Source: Paraburkholderia panacisoli
GTDB taxonomy: Bacteria > Pseudomonadota > Gammaproteobacteria > Burkholderiales > Burkholderiaceae
Length of the DNA: 64,000 bases
NCBI RefSeq assembly: GCF_008369935.1
Contig: NZ_VTUZ01000003.1
Location: 186,001-250,000 of the forward strand
Reading direction: 5' to 3'
Below, one piece after another: positions 56,710-64,000 of this stretch; positions within the stretch are counted from its first letter, which is position 1; each line of letters opens with the position of its first letter. The notes beneath the pieces were generated by a model. It was not told where the DNA came from. It searched no databases and saw nothing but the letters and a program-made list of their open reading frames with translations. The position numbers and the translations under genes were made by a program.

Positions 56710-57645
56710 ATGTGGCAACAAAGTGAAACCTATCCCGATCCCGCAGTGGAAGTGCTCGATCCGCGCTTTCTGAAATACCGGATCACGAACGCGGCGGTCG
56801 AGCGGCTGGCGACTGGCATGCGCTTCGGCGAGGGTCCGGTGTGGTTCGGCGACGGGCGCTTCCTGCTATGGAGCGACATTCCGAACAACCGCATCATGCG
56901 GTGGGACGAGGAATCCGGTGCGACGTCGGTATTTCGCAAGCCTTCGGGATACGCGAACGGCAACACACGGGACCGGCAGGGGCGGCTCATCACCTGCGAG
57001 CACGGCAACCGGCGCGTGACGCGCACCGAGTACAACGGCGCGCTGACCGTGCTGCTCGACCGCTTCGACGGCAAGCGGCTGAACTCGCCGAACGACGTGG
57101 TTGTGAAGAGCGACGACAGCATCTGGTTCACTGATCCGCCGTTCGGCATCTCGAACAACTATGAGGGTTGCAAAGCTGAGCCCGAGCTGCCGACCAACGT
57201 CTACCGCTTCGACCCGGCAACCGGCCGGGCGGAGGTGGTGGCCGACGACATCGTCAATCCGAACGGCATCTGCTTCTCGCCCGACGAACGCCGCCTCTAC
57301 ATCGTCGAATCGGGCTCGAAGCCGAGGCGCATCCGTGTGTACGATGTCGAGGACGGCCGGCGCCTCGCGCACGGGCGCGTATTCGTCGATGCGGGCGAGA
57401 ACGGCGCGCCAGACGGTTTCCGTTGCGACACGGACGGTAACCTGTGGGCCGGTTGGGGCACCGGGCCGGGACTCAACGGTGTGATGGTATTCGCGCCGGA
57501 CGGCACGGCGATTGGCCGCATCGCTCTACCCGAACGCTGCGCGAACGTCTGCTTCGGCGGCGCGGCGCACAATCGGCTGTTCATGGCGGCAGGGCAGTCG
57601 CTGTACGCGCTATACGTCGATGTGACTGCGGCGGTCGCGACTTGA
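56710..57645 (+). CDS. SMP-30/gluconolactonase-family lactonase
   Basis: A 311-residue six-bladed beta-propeller with metal-binding and catalytic residues in GEGPVWFGDGRFLLWSDIPN, SPNDVVVKSDDSIWFTDP and NPNGICFSPDERRLYIVE, and the final Asp in DGFRCDTDGNLWAGWG. Relatives hydrolyse gluconolactone and similar lactones. No signal peptide is visible, so it should be cytoplasmic. It forms a pair with the SDR gene immediately upstream. Confidence 0.92.
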   Translation: MWQQSETYPDPAVEVLDPRFLKYRITNAAVERLATGMRFGEGPVWFGDGRFLLWSDIPNNRIMRWDEESGATSVFRKPSGYANGNTRDRQGRLITCEHGNRRVTRTEYNGALTVLLDRFDGKRLNSPNDVVVKSDDSIWFTDPPFGISNNYEGCKAEPELPTNVYRFDPATGRAEVVADDIVNPNGICFSPDERRLYIVESGSKPRRIRVYDVEDGRRLAHGRVFVDAGENGAPDGFRCDTDGNLWAGWGTGPGLNGVMVFAPDGTAIGRIALPERCANVCFGGAAHNRLFMAAGQSLYALYVDVTAAVAT

Positions 57646-57727
57646 GCGGGTCGGCGGATTGTGTCCGCGGCCGCTCGGCCGTGGCGCAACCGCACACCGG
57701 TCGCTCATGATGCGGACTTATGCGGGC

Positions 57728-57925
57728 TCAAGACTTGCGCTGGCGCTCGCTGAACGGAATGCCGCCTCTTGACTTGGAGTCTGGTGGAGACTCAACGATC
57801 TGCACGACAACCTGTTCAGCGGCGACACCGAGGCTGTCAACCACAGCTTTGGTAATGCCCGTCATCAGCGCTTTCTTTTGCTCGGCTGAGCGGCCTGCTA
57901 CTGCATACACGACGACTTCCGGCAT
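57728..57925 (-). CDS. 4-oxalocrotonate tautomerase-family protein
   Basis: A 65-residue small tautomerase. MPEVVVYAVAGRSAEQKKAL gives the catalytic Pro as the first residue after Met removal, and VVQIVESPPDSKSRGGIPFS matches the family C-terminus. Such enzymes isomerise unsaturated keto acids in aromatic degradation. No aromatic ring-cleavage genes are nearby, so its partner pathway is unknown. I chose the ATG at 57925 because it places the Pro at residue 2. Confidence 0.88.
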   Translation of the reverse strand: MPEVVVYAVAGRSAEQKKALMTGITKAVVDSLGVAAEQVVVQIVESPPDSKSRGGIPFSERQRKS

Positions 57926-58105
57926 AACGTACTCCAGCGGGTTGGCAAGGAACTGCAGCTGCAATCATGGCGACACTGCGCGGTGTGTGCTCGAGCCTGT
58001 GCAATAGAAGCGCTGCGTGAATGCTACCGGCGCTCTTCACGAAATTCCCTTGCGTGCGTGGCCTTGATTCCACGTTTGCCGACCGACTTCATCGGCATGG
58101 CACGC

Positions 58106-58528
58106 TCAAGCAGCGTCCGTAAGTCGGTCGGCGTTGAGAGCGAACTGGCGCGCGATCGATCGCAGCCTGTCGCCCCATTCCCAGACGCCGAAAACGTCAT
58201 GCACGTTTTGCAGACAACTCAGCAGGCTGACGGTCTGCGGGTCGTACACGTTGATCTTCGAGCGCAGTAGCGCTCTCTTCAGCGCGGCGACTCCCACATC
58301 CATGTAGGCTGGCACTTCGTTCTTCTGCTTGCTGACATAGTGAATCGGCACCCCTTCCATTGCTGTCAAGTAGTCGCGCGGCTTGATGAAGCTGCCGACT
58401 GGACAGCCGCCGCAGTAACCGCGATATGCACCGCCGCCGCGCGGCAGGAGCGCTGCCTCGCGCTGCTGAAAAAGATGCTGGACCGCCCGGTCGAAAATGA
58501 CTTGATGGCTTAGAAATTCGAGGGTCAT
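58106..58528 (-). CDS. Hypothetical protein with CxxC motif (140 aa)
   Basis: A 140-residue soluble protein I do not recognise. It has AAYRGYCGGCPVGSFIKPRD-like sequence around residues 33-50 (Gly-rich, two Cys as CGGC), suggesting a metal or redox site, and a helical C-terminal half. AGGAGAACCCA precedes the ATG at 58528; a longer reading to 58579 adds 17 Thr/Arg-rich residues. It stands alone between a tautomerase and a DUF4148 gene. Confidence 0.6.
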   Translation of the reverse strand: MTLEFLSHQVIFDRAVQHLFQQREAALLPRGGGAYRGYCGGCPVGSFIKPRDYLTAMEGVPIHYVSKQKNEVPAYMDVGVAALKRALLRSKINVYDPQTVSLLSCLQNVHDVFGVWEWGDRLRSIARQFALNADRLTDAA

Positions 58529-58734
58529 TGGGTTCTCCTGCCGCACCCGAGTTTGCGCGGTGGCCGGTTCTCGCTTCATTCCGGCAAGCGGATCGTCAGA
58601 GCGGTGGGTGTTGAGGCGGCGGACACGAATCGCGCGATGCGACCGCGGGCTACCTCACGCCAGCGGTCGCGCAGCAGCGGCGGTCCGCCGCCCGTTGATT
58701 GCGATTGCGGGTCGAATCAATGGGTACCGGTCCA

Positions 58735-59049
58735 TCAATGACCAAAATAGATCGAGTGAGTACCTACGGTTGTTAAAGACGTCCCCGACTGCGAGGAACC
58801 ATTCATGGACACTCCACCGACCGCGGTGTTGCTCATGTCCTGCGCGTGAATACGCGCCTCCGCAGCCTGAATGTCCGCGGGATAATGCACATCATCCTTG
58901 GCATGCGGGTTATAGCCAGCTTGTTCCACGCGCACCAGGTCCGCGCGCACTTCGGCACGTGTCAACGGCGCATTAGCGTCCTGCGCAAAAGAGACTGCCG
59001 GTGCGGCCAGTGCACTGGCAACCAACGCAGCATAGATAAGAGCTTTCAT
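58735..59049 (-). CDS. DUF4148 secreted protein
   Basis: A 104-residue protein with a clear signal peptide (MKALIYAALVASALAAPAVSFA), so periplasmic or secreted. The mature part (LTRAEVRADLVRVEQAGYNP, YPADIQAAEARIHAQ) is typical of DUF4148, a small family abundant in Burkholderia with no known function. The last 30 residues are Ser/Gly/Thr-rich. Confidence 0.85.
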   Translation of the reverse strand: MKALIYAALVASALAAPAVSFAQDANAPLTRAEVRADLVRVEQAGYNPHAKDDVHYPADIQAAEARIHAQDMSNTAVGGVSMNGSSQSGTSLTTVGTHSIYFGH

Positions 59050-59561
59050 AGTAAGTCACCTTCTCGAGTTAGCTTCAGTGGGCTTCACGCATGATGAGCG
59101 AAGCCTCGGACTCACCACGATGCAGGTGAGTAAGCTTCATTCTGTACGGAGGCGTTGACGCGATACTGACGCGCACATTACATCTGTGTCATGTTCGGGT
59201 GGAGATGCATCTTTCGAGCGTCGGCATCGCTGAACCATCGGTGAGAGGCCGGAATGCGATACGGGTGTATCGATAGAGGGCGAATGTGGAGATAGGTCGC
59301 GACTTCCGCTACGGGTGGTCTCGCCGTCTTTGCGCTCTCGCCGTAATTTGCGAGCCTTGGGCTTCTCGCAGGGCCGCCATTCACGACACGGTCCCTGTGC
59401 CGCAGCATCATCCGCGCAGCGGGTGACTGCAAACTGGTCGATGTTCGCTTACATGACAGATTCGTAATTCTCTCGACGCTCGCCGGTCATGGTCATTTCG
59501 TCAGAATCGCCTCATCGTGCGTCATTCACCGGGCGCTCGTTCGAAGGAGATTGGGAAGTCC
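59050..59561. other. 500-base intergenic region
   Basis: No gene is supported. A minus-strand frame at 59178-59432 has Arg/Pro/His-biased composition and no binding site, so it was not accepted. Promoters for the DUF4148 gene (minus) and the cytochrome gene (plus) are expected here. Confidence 0.35.
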
Positions 59562-60230
59562 ATGATGATCGGTTCACGTTCCACCAACATGCTGCGCGAC
59601 GGCTTGCGCTCGCTTTCGATTGCGGCGCTCTTCGGATTCGTCAGTGTCTGTCACGCGCAATCCGCAATGAATGCGCAGGATACTGACGGGAGCGTGAATG
59701 CGCCGTCCATCGCGACCTGTGTCGCGTGTCACGGCGCATTGGGCGCAGGCACAGTAACCGGCGGGCCGCGGCTTGCTGGCAAAGATCCAGACTATCTCGC
59801 GCATGCTTTGTCAATGTTCAAGGCTGGCACGCGCGCAAGCGCTGTCATGCAGACGGTCGCACACAATCTTTCCGATAGCGAGATACGCGAGCTCGCAATG
59901 TTTTTTTCAAAGCAGAACCCGCCGCTTGCCAAGGGTGCGCCGCCGCCGCAGAGCCAGGTGAGAGCCGGAAAGCAGCTTGCTGAGATGGGTGCTGGATCCG
60001 ACGTTCCCGCCTGTTTCAGTTGCCACGCGGCCGGCGGCAAAGGTAATGGCGCGCGTTTTCCGGGCATCGCCGGTGAACCGGCGGCGTTTGTCGTCGCTCG
60101 GCTACACGAATTTCAGGCGCGCGCGAAGGGGAACACGCCGGCGCCCGGAACGATGACAGCCATCGCGGCGAAGCTGAACGATGCGCAGATCGAAGAGGCT
60201 GCGGCTTATCTTTCGGTGACTAGACCTTGA
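59562..60230 (+). CDS. Dihaem cytochrome c (c4-like), periplasmic
   Basis: A 222-residue cytochrome with a signal peptide (SLSIAALFGFVSVCHA) and two c-type haem motifs, CVACH (about 48-52) and CFSCH (about 152-156). A single distal Met per haem is likely in the usual c4 fold. The two-domain layout of about 90 residues each matches cytochrome c4-type electron carriers. I chose the ATG at 59562 because GGGAAGTCC precedes it and the signal peptide follows; ATG at 59565 is equally possible. No partner oxidase or dehydrogenase is adjacent. Confidence 0.88.
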   Translation: MMIGSRSTNMLRDGLRSLSIAALFGFVSVCHAQSAMNAQDTDGSVNAPSIATCVACHGALGAGTVTGGPRLAGKDPDYLAHALSMFKAGTRASAVMQTVAHNLSDSEIRELAMFFSKQNPPLAKGAPPPQSQVRAGKQLAEMGAGSDVPACFSCHAAGGKGNGARFPGIAGEPAAFVVARLHEFQARAKGNTPAPGTMTAIAAKLNDAQIEEAAAYLSVTRP

Positions 60231-60312
60231 CGATCGACGACGTGCAATCCGCGTAGCGCACCGACCGGGCATCCCGTTACGGCAACCCATTCTCGTTTTG
60301 TGTCGAGTACAT

Positions 60313-60486
60313 ATGCGAATTGTTGTGTGGAGTAAAGTCACCGTAATTTCGGGTCTGATTGTAATGCTTGCCGGCTGCGCGAGTAGCGACGACTCCGCTT
60401 TGAGTGCTGCGCAGAGCCCGCAACTACCTGAAACACACCCTTGCCAGAGCATGCATGTGAAGATGCCGACCTGCCCACTCGGGTAG
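60313..60486 (+). CDS. Small lipoprotein (57 aa)
   Basis: A 57-residue protein. The N-terminus MRIVVWSKVTVISGLIVMLA followed by GCASS is a lipoprotein signal with lipobox LAGC, so it is probably lipidated and inserted in the membrane. The mature 35 residues contain two further Cys. ATG at 60313 is used; an upstream ATG at 60298 would add five residues. It lies 82 bases after the cytochrome gene, same strand. Function unknown. Confidence 0.6.
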   Translation: MRIVVWSKVTVISGLIVMLAGCASSDDSALSAAQSPQLPETHPCQSMHVKMPTCPLG

Positions 60487-60583
60487 AACGGCTACTTCAG
60501 ACGCGTCCAGTGGCGTCGTTATATCAGGTGCAACATGCGCACATCTGTTCCTGATCCTCGCGTTCAAGTCCGGCCAGTCCGCA

Positions 60584-61534
60584 CTATGGGAGCAAGCGTA
60601 CCTGAGTAAGCTCTTCGCACTCTTGCCACAAACGGCCGGCATTCGCAGCGTCCTTTGCCTGCCTGGCGACGCTCGCCTCGCCTATCCTGCTTCCGCGTGC
60701 CTCCAGAAAGCCTTGTGGGCCATAGTAGCCACCGTCACTGACATCACTCGAAGTAGCCGCGTAAAGGGTCGGCAGGGCGCCTGCGTAGTCGGTGTTCAGC
60801 AAGGCACCAATGAAATAGCTGACGAACTCGCGGGCAGCGCGTGAAGCTGCGGAGCGATCCCCGTCCCGAAACAGATTGGTGTTTGCGACGCCAGGGTGCG
60901 CGGCAACCGACATAACACGGGAATTGGCAGCGCGCAAAAGACGGTCGAGTTCGAACGCAAACATCAGATCCGCGAGCTTCGACTGTCGATAGGATCGCAT
61001 CGGCGAATAAGACTTTCTGGATTGGAGGTCGTTGAAATCGATTTGTCCGTGCTTGTGCGCGATGGAAGCGATCGTGACAACGCGTGGTCGGTCAGGCGAT
61101 CCAGTCGCAGCCAGTTCGAGAGCGGGCATAAGGAGCGCTGTCAACGCGAAATGGCCGAGTACGTTGGTGCCAAATTGGAGCTCGAAGCCGTCCGCAGTCT
61201 CGAGCCGTTTCGGCGGCGCCATGACGCCAGCGTTGTTGATCAGAATGTGAATAGGGCATTGCTCGGCGAGCACCCTTTGCGCGAATTCGCGGACGGACTC
61301 GAGGGATGCGAGATCGAGAATCGCCAGTTCGGCACGAGCGCCGGGTGCTGCGGCGTTCAGACGGGCTAAGGCCGCTTCTCCGCGTTGTTTATCGCGGCAT
61401 GCAAGTATGACTTGCGCGCCCTTGCGCGCAAGAGTCACTGCGGCATGGTAGCCAATGCCGCTGTTCGCTCCTGTGATGAGAACTCGCTTGCCAATCTGCT
61501 GCGGAATATCGGTTACGGTCCACTGTTTATTCAT
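60584..61534 (-). CDS. SDR-family oxidoreductase, retinol-dehydrogenase-like
   Basis: A 316-residue SDR with cofactor motif TGANSGIGYHAAVTLARKG (about 19-37), LINNAGVMAPP and active-site Tyr-Lys in SYRQSKLADLM. Length and motifs match the retinol dehydrogenase/WW-domain oxidoreductase-like SDR group. I chose the ATG at 61534 because MNKQWTVTDIP matches the usual family start; ATG at 61552 would add six residues. No catalytic partner is evident next to it. Confidence 0.88.
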   Translation of the reverse strand: MNKQWTVTDIPQQIGKRVLITGANSGIGYHAAVTLARKGAQVILACRDKQRGEAALARLNAAAPGARAELAILDLASLESVREFAQRVLAEQCPIHILINNAGVMAPPKRLETADGFELQFGTNVLGHFALTALLMPALELAATGSPDRPRVVTIASIAHKHGQIDFNDLQSRKSYSPMRSYRQSKLADLMFAFELDRLLRAANSRVMSVAAHPGVANTNLFRDGDRSAASRAAREFVSYFIGALLNTDYAGALPTLYAATSSDVSDGGYYGPQGFLEARGSRIGEASVARQAKDAANAGRLWQECEELTQVRLLP

Positions 61535-62101
61535 ATTGCTCTGGCTCAGCATAGGTTAGTCGACTGCGAGACTACCACTAGTAAGTCTAGAGCGTCGCTA
61601 CAGGCCAGGCAGCGGTTCCCGGCGATGCTGATCATCGGGGTTGTGTGCTGGGTTCGGAGGTTTCCGATTCGCGTAGTGTGGACGAGGTCGTCAATGCGAT
61701 TGGATGTGACCATCCTTTCGTTTTCGGCGCATTACTCCATTGGTGGCCCGGGGGTACGTTCAGAACGGCTCATTCGGGCGCCATGCTCACTAAACAGTCA
61801 ATCAACGATTTACCTTTAGCGCTCCGTAGCGAGCTTCGCGCGTTGCGGCAGCGGCTGAATCAGGAAGCAGAGGTTCGCCGTTGGACGGATGACAACGCCG
61901 AATGAGTCACGACACGATCGCGCTCGATCATGATCGGATCGTCCGGTTTCAACGCTCATTGCTGACCCGAGGGCTAGATTCATATCGCGTTTCGCGATCT
62001 CATCATGTCATGGGAAAGCATCATCCATCGGCCCGAACGCACGAGCCGACATTGTCCCGGGCGATCGCGCAAAACGAAAAATCGAACCGATGTCGTAGGT
62101 C
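61535..62101. other. Intergenic region, one doubtful small ORF
   Basis: No gene is clearly supported. A 40-codon plus-strand frame at 61783-61905 (MLTKQSINDLPLALRSELRA...) has helical, charged, protein-like composition but only a weak binding site, and remains doubtful. Confidence 0.3.
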
Positions 62102-62266
62102 TCAGCTCTTTCTCGACGTCTTCGCGGCGAATTGCGTCGGTGTGTGCTGAACCTTTTCGCTCCCGCACTTCGGACAAGGCGGATGTGCGGTCTGATGCTC
62201 AGCGAGATGTTCGATGTGTTCGAACAACTCGCCGCAGGCCTCACAACGGTACTGGTAGGTCGGCAT
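62102..62266 (-). CDS. FmdB-family zinc-ribbon protein
   Basis: A 54-residue zinc-ribbon protein. MPTYQYRCEACGELFE and CPKCGSEKVQ give two CxxC pairs (CEAC and CPKC), matching the FmdB/CxxC zinc-ribbon family of putative regulators. GGAGGAGAGTTGTC precedes the ATG at 62266. It is a stand-alone gene. Confidence 0.9.
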   Translation of the reverse strand: MPTYQYRCEACGELFEHIEHLAEHQTAHPPCPKCGSEKVQHTPTQFAAKTSRKS

Positions 62267-62660
62267 GACAACTCTCCTCCAAACGCAAATCCCGCACGTG
62301 CTAACTGGATACGCCAGCGACACCCAACACTGAATCAATCTATTCTAGTACAGGAATTGCAGTCATCCGCGCCTCACCATGTACTCGTCAGGCAGGCGAC
62401 AGTGGTCGCCAGCTGTGGTCGATAGCCAGGGCCATCCAGCGACAGAACTCCCGGTGCACGGAGCGGTTGCGCCTGCGACTTCCCGTCGGCGGGGAAGAGG
62501 GACGCCGAGTCAGCCCAGTACGGCGCTATCATCACTGGTAACGGTATGGCGTCCGACAATTCCGGGACGCTCCCGCACAAACGCTTCATTACGTCCGTCC
62601 TGTGCAACAATCAAAAACCGTCTGCGCCTTTTGAAACGAACCCTGTGCATGGAGGCGAAC

Positions 62661-63704
62661 ATGCTTGAGATCGGAAGGGAACGGATCGTAAGAACGGTGA
62701 ACAACATCCTCGGGACCGTGCTGGCCCTGTCTGTCGCGTCTGCTCTCGCGATTGCCGCGCTCGCCATCGGTTCGGTGCACGCCCAGCCGCCGTCGTTCGA
62801 CATTTTTCCCGTCCCAACCGGCAGCGCACCACACGATGTCGCACCGGCGGCGGACGGCACCGTCTGGTACACCGCCCAGGCGCAAGGCATGGCGGGTCGG
62901 CTGGACCCGCGTAGCGGCAAGATCGAGAAGATACCGCTCGGCGACGGGTCGGCGCCGCACGGCGTGATCGTCGGCCCGGATCGCGCGGCATGGATCACGG
63001 ACGGCGGCCTGAACGCGATCGTGCGCGTCGATCCAAAGACGCTTGCCGTCACGCGTTTTCCGCTGCCGAACGAACGGCCGGACGCCAATCTGAACACCGC
63101 GGTCTTCGACAGGCAAGGTCATCTGTGGTTCACCGGGCAAAGCGGCATCTACGGCGAGCTCGATCCGAAGCGCGGCAGCATGCGCGTCTTCGATGCGCCG
63201 CGCGGACGCGGGCCCTACGGCATCTGCGTGACCCCGGACGGCAGCCTGTATTTCGCATCACTGGCAGGAAGCTATCTCGGTCGCATTGATCCCGTGAGCG
63301 GCGCAGCACAGGTCATCGAACCACCCACCCCGAATCAGGGTGCGCGCCGTGTATGGTCCGATTCGAAGGGGCGCGTCTGGCTCAGCGAGTGGAATGCGGG
63401 AAAAGTCGGTGTATTCGATCCGTCGACGCGTCGATGGCGCGAATGGCGACTGCCCGGCGAAGATCCACATGCTTACGCGATATTTGTAGACGACCAGGAC
63501 ATCGTCTGGCTTAGTGAGTGGAGCGGCAATGCACTCGTGCGCTTCGATCCGCGTGCCGAGCGATTCGACGTGTTTGCATTGCCGCGCGCGCACGCAAACG
63601 TCCGTCAGATGATGGGCCGCCCGGGGGAAGTCTGGCTGTCCGGATCCGGCATTGACCATCTGCTGCGGTACCGGTCCCGCGCAGCGGCTGCGAGCGGGGA
63701 GTGA
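62661..63704 (+). CDS. Virginiamycin B lyase-like (Vgb) beta-propeller, secreted
   Basis: A 347-residue protein with a signal peptide (ALSVASALAIAALAIGSVHA) and a seven-bladed propeller built of repeats such as DVAPAADGTVWYTAQ, AVFDRQGHLWFTGQSGIYG, RVWSDSKGRVWLSEWNAGK and FVDDQDIVWLSEWSGNAL. The family includes Vgb streptogramin lyase, but many members in environmental proteobacteria have other unknown roles, so resistance should not be assumed. GGAGGCGAAC precedes the ATG at 62661. A periplasmic location is likely. Confidence 0.88.
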   Translation: MLEIGRERIVRTVNNILGTVLALSVASALAIAALAIGSVHAQPPSFDIFPVPTGSAPHDVAPAADGTVWYTAQAQGMAGRLDPRSGKIEKIPLGDGSAPHGVIVGPDRAAWITDGGLNAIVRVDPKTLAVTRFPLPNERPDANLNTAVFDRQGHLWFTGQSGIYGELDPKRGSMRVFDAPRGRGPYGICVTPDGSLYFASLAGSYLGRIDPVSGAAQVIEPPTPNQGARRVWSDSKGRVWLSEWNAGKVGVFDPSTRRWREWRLPGEDPHAYAIFVDDQDIVWLSEWSGNALVRFDPRAERFDVFALPRAHANVRQMMGRPGEVWLSGSGIDHLLRYRSRAAAASGE

Positions 63705-64000
63705 CGTGCGATGGTGCGCGTTGGACGCTCTTTACCCGAGCGCGAACGAGGTCACGCCGAAAACACGTTTGAGAAGAATCGTGGGTAGCGTCTGCGTGTA
63801 TTTCCGTGAGGCTTTAAAGACGCTTGCCATCTCATGTCTTTTCGCTTGCGCAACTGCGGCGGGGCTGGTCTCCGGCACATCGAGCCAGCCTTTCTATTCT
63901 GAAGTGCAAGCCGTTTGGACAAGACGAAAATATGTCCACCCCTAACCTTCCCGGTGGACGGAACAGTAAACGGTGGAGGGTGTGCGGCATTGTTTTGTCG
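63705..64000. other. Window edge after the propeller gene
   Basis: No gene is supported. A plus-strand frame at 63652-63945 overlaps the propeller gene and has atypical composition, so it was not accepted. Confidence 0.3.

Noticed and set aside
59178..59432. Minus-strand 84-codon ORF
   Set aside because: Biased composition, no ribosome-binding site and no recognisable domain.
62661..63704. Streptogramin resistance gene vgb
   Set aside because: The propeller fold alone does not show lyase activity on streptogramins; many environmental relatives have other roles, and there is no resistance context.

Overview
The window is GC-rich, densely packed DNA from a Gram-negative bacterium, most likely a Burkholderiaceae member of the Paraburkholderia/Burkholderia type. 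Supporting this are family-level markers recognised from the translated sequence: a DUF3331 protein, a DUF4148 secreted protein, an ESPR-type trimeric autotransporter start, a PhaB-type reductase, and many LysR regulators beside sugar-acid and aromatic-type catabolic genes. It reads as accessory, metabolism-rich replicon sequence. No rRNA, tRNA, CRISPR array or intact insertion sequence was seen.

Layout. 0-2.5 kb: small conserved proteins and a decayed trimeric autotransporter. 2.5-9.7 kb: signalling block with a stand-alone receiver, a very large Ser/Thr kinase-ATPase-histidine kinase, and a FixJ/LuxR-type response regulator. 10.3-10.9 kb: DUF3331 protein. 11-16.5 kb (minus strand): cobalt-type nitrile hydratase operon (COG0523 GTPase, DUF1097 membrane protein, beta and alpha subunits, accessory protein, NhlF-type metal permease, GlxA-type regulator). 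16.9-20.4 kb: LysR regulator divergent from malic enzyme maeB. 21-28.1 kb: molybdenum hydroxylase operon (medium, small and large subunits), a 3-hydroxyisobutyrate dehydrogenase-like reductase, CoxG, NIPSNAP and an M20 amidohydrolase, preceded by a fragment of an ABC-transporter ATPase. 28.2-32.7 kb: DeoR regulator divergent from a KdgT-type permease, a DUF1537 acid-sugar kinase and PdxA2, a D-threonate/erythronate-type pathway. 32.7-35.6 kb: TetR regulator, YqhD-like alcohol dehydrogenase and a second HIBADH-family reductase. 35.9-36.4 kb: conserved hypothetical. 36.5-42.3 kb (minus): RND efflux pump operon. 43.7-44.4 kb: phaB. 44.7-50.2 kb: LysR regulator divergent from a FAH-family hydrolase, MFS transporter and UxaA-family dehydratase, a second sugar-acid module. 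50.6-57.6 kb: MFS transporter, Gfo/Idh/MocA dehydrogenase, aldo/keto reductase, LysR, SDR and SMP-30 lactonase, a sugar-oxidation neighbourhood. 57.7-63.7 kb: small or periplasmic genes (4-OT tautomerase, CxxC protein, DUF4148, dihaem cytochrome c, lipoprotein, SDR, FmdB zinc ribbon, Vgb-like propeller).

How the genes work together. Most of the window is a string of self-contained catabolic cassettes, each with transport and/or oxidation enzymes and its own regulator. Several have palindromic sequences in the right place to be operators. The best-defined systems are the cobalt nitrile hydratase operon, with metal import and maturation genes but no amidase in the window, and the four-carbon acid-sugar cassette, whose kinase and dehydrogenase would feed dihydroxyacetone phosphate into central metabolism. 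The most open question is the substrate of the molybdenum hydroxylase operon. Its large subunit lacks the CO dehydrogenase active-site loop.
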